Shown one piece after another: positions 62,433 through 64,000 of a DNA stretch of 64,000 bases. Both the position numbers and the translations under genes were made by a program. The notes under the pieces are model-generated. The model ran no database searches, was not told the DNA's origin, and worked only from the letters and a program-made list of their open reading frames with translations. The DNA comes from JAIQFL01 sp035295745. Its GTDB lineage: Bacteria > Acidobacteriota > Terriglobia > Bryobacterales > Bryobacteraceae. The stretch is from contig DATGIL010000088.1 in the NCBI GenBank assembly GCA_035295745.1, forward strand, positions 1-64,000, read 5' to 3'. Each line of letters starts with the position of its first letter. Positions within the stretch are counted from its first letter, which is position 1.

Positions 62433-63779
62433 TCAGAACAACCCGCTCCACGAAGGATCGAGTTGAATCCAGCGCGTGGGACTCGAAGGGCTGCTGGGAA
62501 TCTCCGGAACGTGCAACAGTCCGTGGCCTTTGGCGCACATCAGCTCGGTGCCATACCATCCCAGGAATGTCTGCGATGCCTGGCCGATTCCGATGGGATT
62601 AGACAGCAGCCGCAGGCACACCGGACAGCGTTGCTGTTGATCGCGTAACACCCAACGGATTCCCATAAGCCAGGCGGCGCCCAAAGCCGGCGCTTCGACG
62701 TGAATATGCGCGACCGCACCGAGGATCGAGGCCAGGTCCAACGCTCCTAACGCCACGGCAGGTAAGGCCAGAGCCATTTTTGCCACCAGAAACGCCCACT
62801 GGCGCGGCCGCCCGAGTCCCCCTCCGGAAAACGATGGACTGAGCCGCGTCACCAGCCAGGAAACGACCCCCAACGCTGCCAGCGGGAACCACGGAGATTC
62901 CGTCTTGACGGGCAGGAAAACACAATCGAACTCGGTGTAGCTTCCGTCTTCATCCGGCAGCAACATGTGCAAAAGGCCGCCGCGGCGCAGCGTGGGCGAG
63001 TGCAGTCGAGCCAATACGAATCCGGGCGCGTCTGCAGCGATGGTCGCGGACTGGGCATCGTCCTCCACCAGCCAGGCGTCGACCTGTCCGGGGAGACGCC
63101 AGGTGTAGTCATCGACAACTCCCGCGATCGCGACGCGCGAAGCGGGGAATTCCAGAATCCGCCCTGCCGGGTTGGGAACATCGCGCCAGTATTTCCGCCA
63201 CGCGGTACGGTTGAGAATCAACGCCGGACGCGCGGATGGGATCGGGATCTTCAGCATCTCGAAGAAACTTGCGCTGGTTCGGGCGATGGATAGATCTACG
63301 CTCTGGTGCGCGGCGATGGTGGCGCGGACACGGACCGGTTGGTAAAAGGCGAGCTCCGAAAAACGGCTCTGCGCGCTTCGTGTCCACGAGAGGTATTGGC
63401 CCGAGGAGATGGTGGTCACGGGCGTCGATGGCGGACGGTGTGCCGAGACGATCACAACGCCGCGGGTGTCGGCATCGGCAGATCGCAGGAGGTTGCGGCC
63501 GCCGGGCGCCTGATAAGCGATCAGCAGACTGGCGGCCAGGAGGACCGCCAGGAACAGCAGACATTCCACCGGAGACTCCCAGCGGAAAAGCCCGCCATCC
63601 GCCTGGCGCGGAGCGTACCGTCTGACCCACAGCGCATCCGGAAAAGCGCCCAGACAGAACTGGACACGGGCACGCGGCACATACCAGAGTTCCGATCGCC
63701 ATTCCGCCAGCCACTCGGCGCGATGCTCCGCGGGCACAAGAAGTGCGGCCAGCCGAAGGATCGCGAGATCGACCGTCAT
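62433..63779 (-). CDS. MacB/ADOP-like membrane protein without FtsX domain
   Basis: A 448-residue protein. The N-terminus (LRLAALLVPAEHRAEWLAEWRSEL region) is the cytosolic segment seen in acidobacterial duplicated orphan permeases, followed by a helix (LLFLAVLLAASLLIAY) and a periplasmic core-like domain with SSGQYLSWTRSAQ and FFEMLKIPI. The C-terminal part has further helices and a CPVCLRLL Cys pair in a soluble tail. The coupled FtsX repeats of true ADOP permeases are missing. It overlaps the PadR stop by 4 bp, so it is cotranscribed with the PadR gene, the usual partner of ADOP genes. Confidence 0.7.
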   Translation of the reverse strand: MTVDLAILRLAALLVPAEHRAEWLAEWRSELWYVPRARVQFCLGAFPDALWVRRYAPRQADGGLFRWESPVECLLFLAVLLAASLLIAYQAPGGRNLLRSADADTRGVVIVSAHRPPSTPVTTISSGQYLSWTRSAQSRFSELAFYQPVRVRATIAAHQSVDLSIARTSASFFEMLKIPIPSARPALILNRTAWRKYWRDVPNPAGRILEFPASRVAIAGVVDDYTWRLPGQVDAWLVEDDAQSATIAADAPGFVLARLHSPTLRRGGLLHMLLPDEDGSYTEFDCVFLPVKTESPWFPLAALGVVSWLVTRLSPSFSGGGLGRPRQWAFLVAKMALALPAVALGALDLASILGAVAHIHVEAPALGAAWLMGIRWVLRDQQQRCPVCLRLLSNPIGIGQASQTFLGWYGTELMCAKGHGLLHVPEIPSSPSSPTRWIQLDPSWSGLF

Positions 63780-64000
63780 ACGGCCTCCTCTTCCGCCGAG
63801 GGAATCAATCGCGACAGCAAGGGATAGCGCTTCTCCGAAACCTCAAGTGTGGCCTTGCCGGCGCGTGTCAGCTTGTAGTACTTGCGCGGAGGACGCTGCC
63901 CGGCATCGGCAATTGATTGGGCTTCCCACTCCGAGCGGATAAGCTCTTCGCGCTCCAGCCGCCGCATGGCCGGATAGACGGTCCCGCTGGGAAGCCCGGT
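63776..64000 (-). CDS. PadR family regulator (5' end outside window)
   Basis: The C-terminal about 74 residues of a PadR protein: TGLPSGTVYPAMRRLEREELI is cut by the window edge on its N-terminal side. The later PPRKYYKLTRAGKATLEV part is the wing and start of the C-terminal helix. PadR proteins repress neighbouring transporter genes and respond to ligands. Its stop overlaps the ATG of the membrane protein downstream (ATGA), a common acidobacterial pairing. The first part of the gene lies beyond the window. Confidence 0.88.
   Translation of the reverse strand, partial: TGLPSGTVYPAMRRLEREELIRSEWEAQSIADAGQRPPRKYYKLTRAGKATLEVSEKRYPLLSRLIPSAEEEAV

Overview
The window reads as chromosomal DNA of an acidobacterium of the Solibacter type (Bryobacterales/Solibacteres). 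This rests on gene families rather than on any marker gene: sedolisin (S53) peptidases with the Solibacter-type C-terminal Ig-like domain, a VWFA-related 'Acidobacterial' domain protein, ECF sigma factors paired with Ser/Thr kinases that carry TolB-like propellers or TPRs, a PadR regulator in front of a MacB/ADOP-like permease, a HAF-repeat protein and a PEP-CTERM protein. The DNA is GC-rich and densely coded. Genes lie on both strands in short operons, many with overlapping start/stop codons.

Layout. 0-1 kb: a 3' remnant of a molybdenum hydroxylase gene, then a 25-codon ORF with a near-perfect Shine-Dalgarno sequence between two strong hairpins. 1-15 kb: an M16 metallopeptidase, an O-antigen-ligase-like membrane protein, and two paralogous secreted S53 peptidases flanking an inverted PASTA membrane protein. 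15-20 kb: a four-gene operon on the minus strand (HTH regulator, VOC protein, exported helical protein, Cys-rich protein), rpiB, a secreted esterase, and a zinc-ribbon peptide plus MerR pair. 20-28 kb: mostly exported proteins (PilZ, ricin-like/DUF3011, YncE-like propeller, Tat-exported HD protein, a large unknown secreted protein paired with a PEP-CTERM protein). 28-33 kb: Skp-like chaperone, MscS-type channel, DinB-like and GNAT enzymes.

33-45 kb is a signalling region. One ECF sigma factor is divergent from a kinase-propeller gene. A second ECF sigma factor overlaps a kinase-propeller gene that is followed by a kinase-TPR gene. A third, internally deleted and frameshifted kinase copy lies downstream. 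45-51 kb is an accessory zone: a GH28-like enzyme, a PIN-domain gene broken by one TGA and abutting an unknown partner gene, a RidA-like gene, then a small collapsed island. That island lies between a decayed tRNA 3'-end copy and an intact tRNA-Ala(GGC). It carries a DUF433/DUF5615 toxin-antitoxin pair and has 11-bp-phased GGACTCC repeats at both ends. 51-64 kb is mostly housekeeping: a lipoprotein/LolCDE-like operon, tadA, DUF4337, purH, a siroheme nitrite/sulfite reductase behind a tandem dyad operator, a sulfatase, the VWFA protein and the PadR-permease pair.

The most unusual items are the hairpin-flanked mini-ORF (783-952), the unknown gene plus PIN module (47.4-48.7 kb), the tRNA-Ala island remnant with phased arm-like repeats, the chimeric kinase pseudogene, the kinase with DCG in place of DFG, and the 133-bp inverted-repeat element at 38.0 kb. 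No CRISPR array, rRNA gene, intact transposase or integrase was seen.
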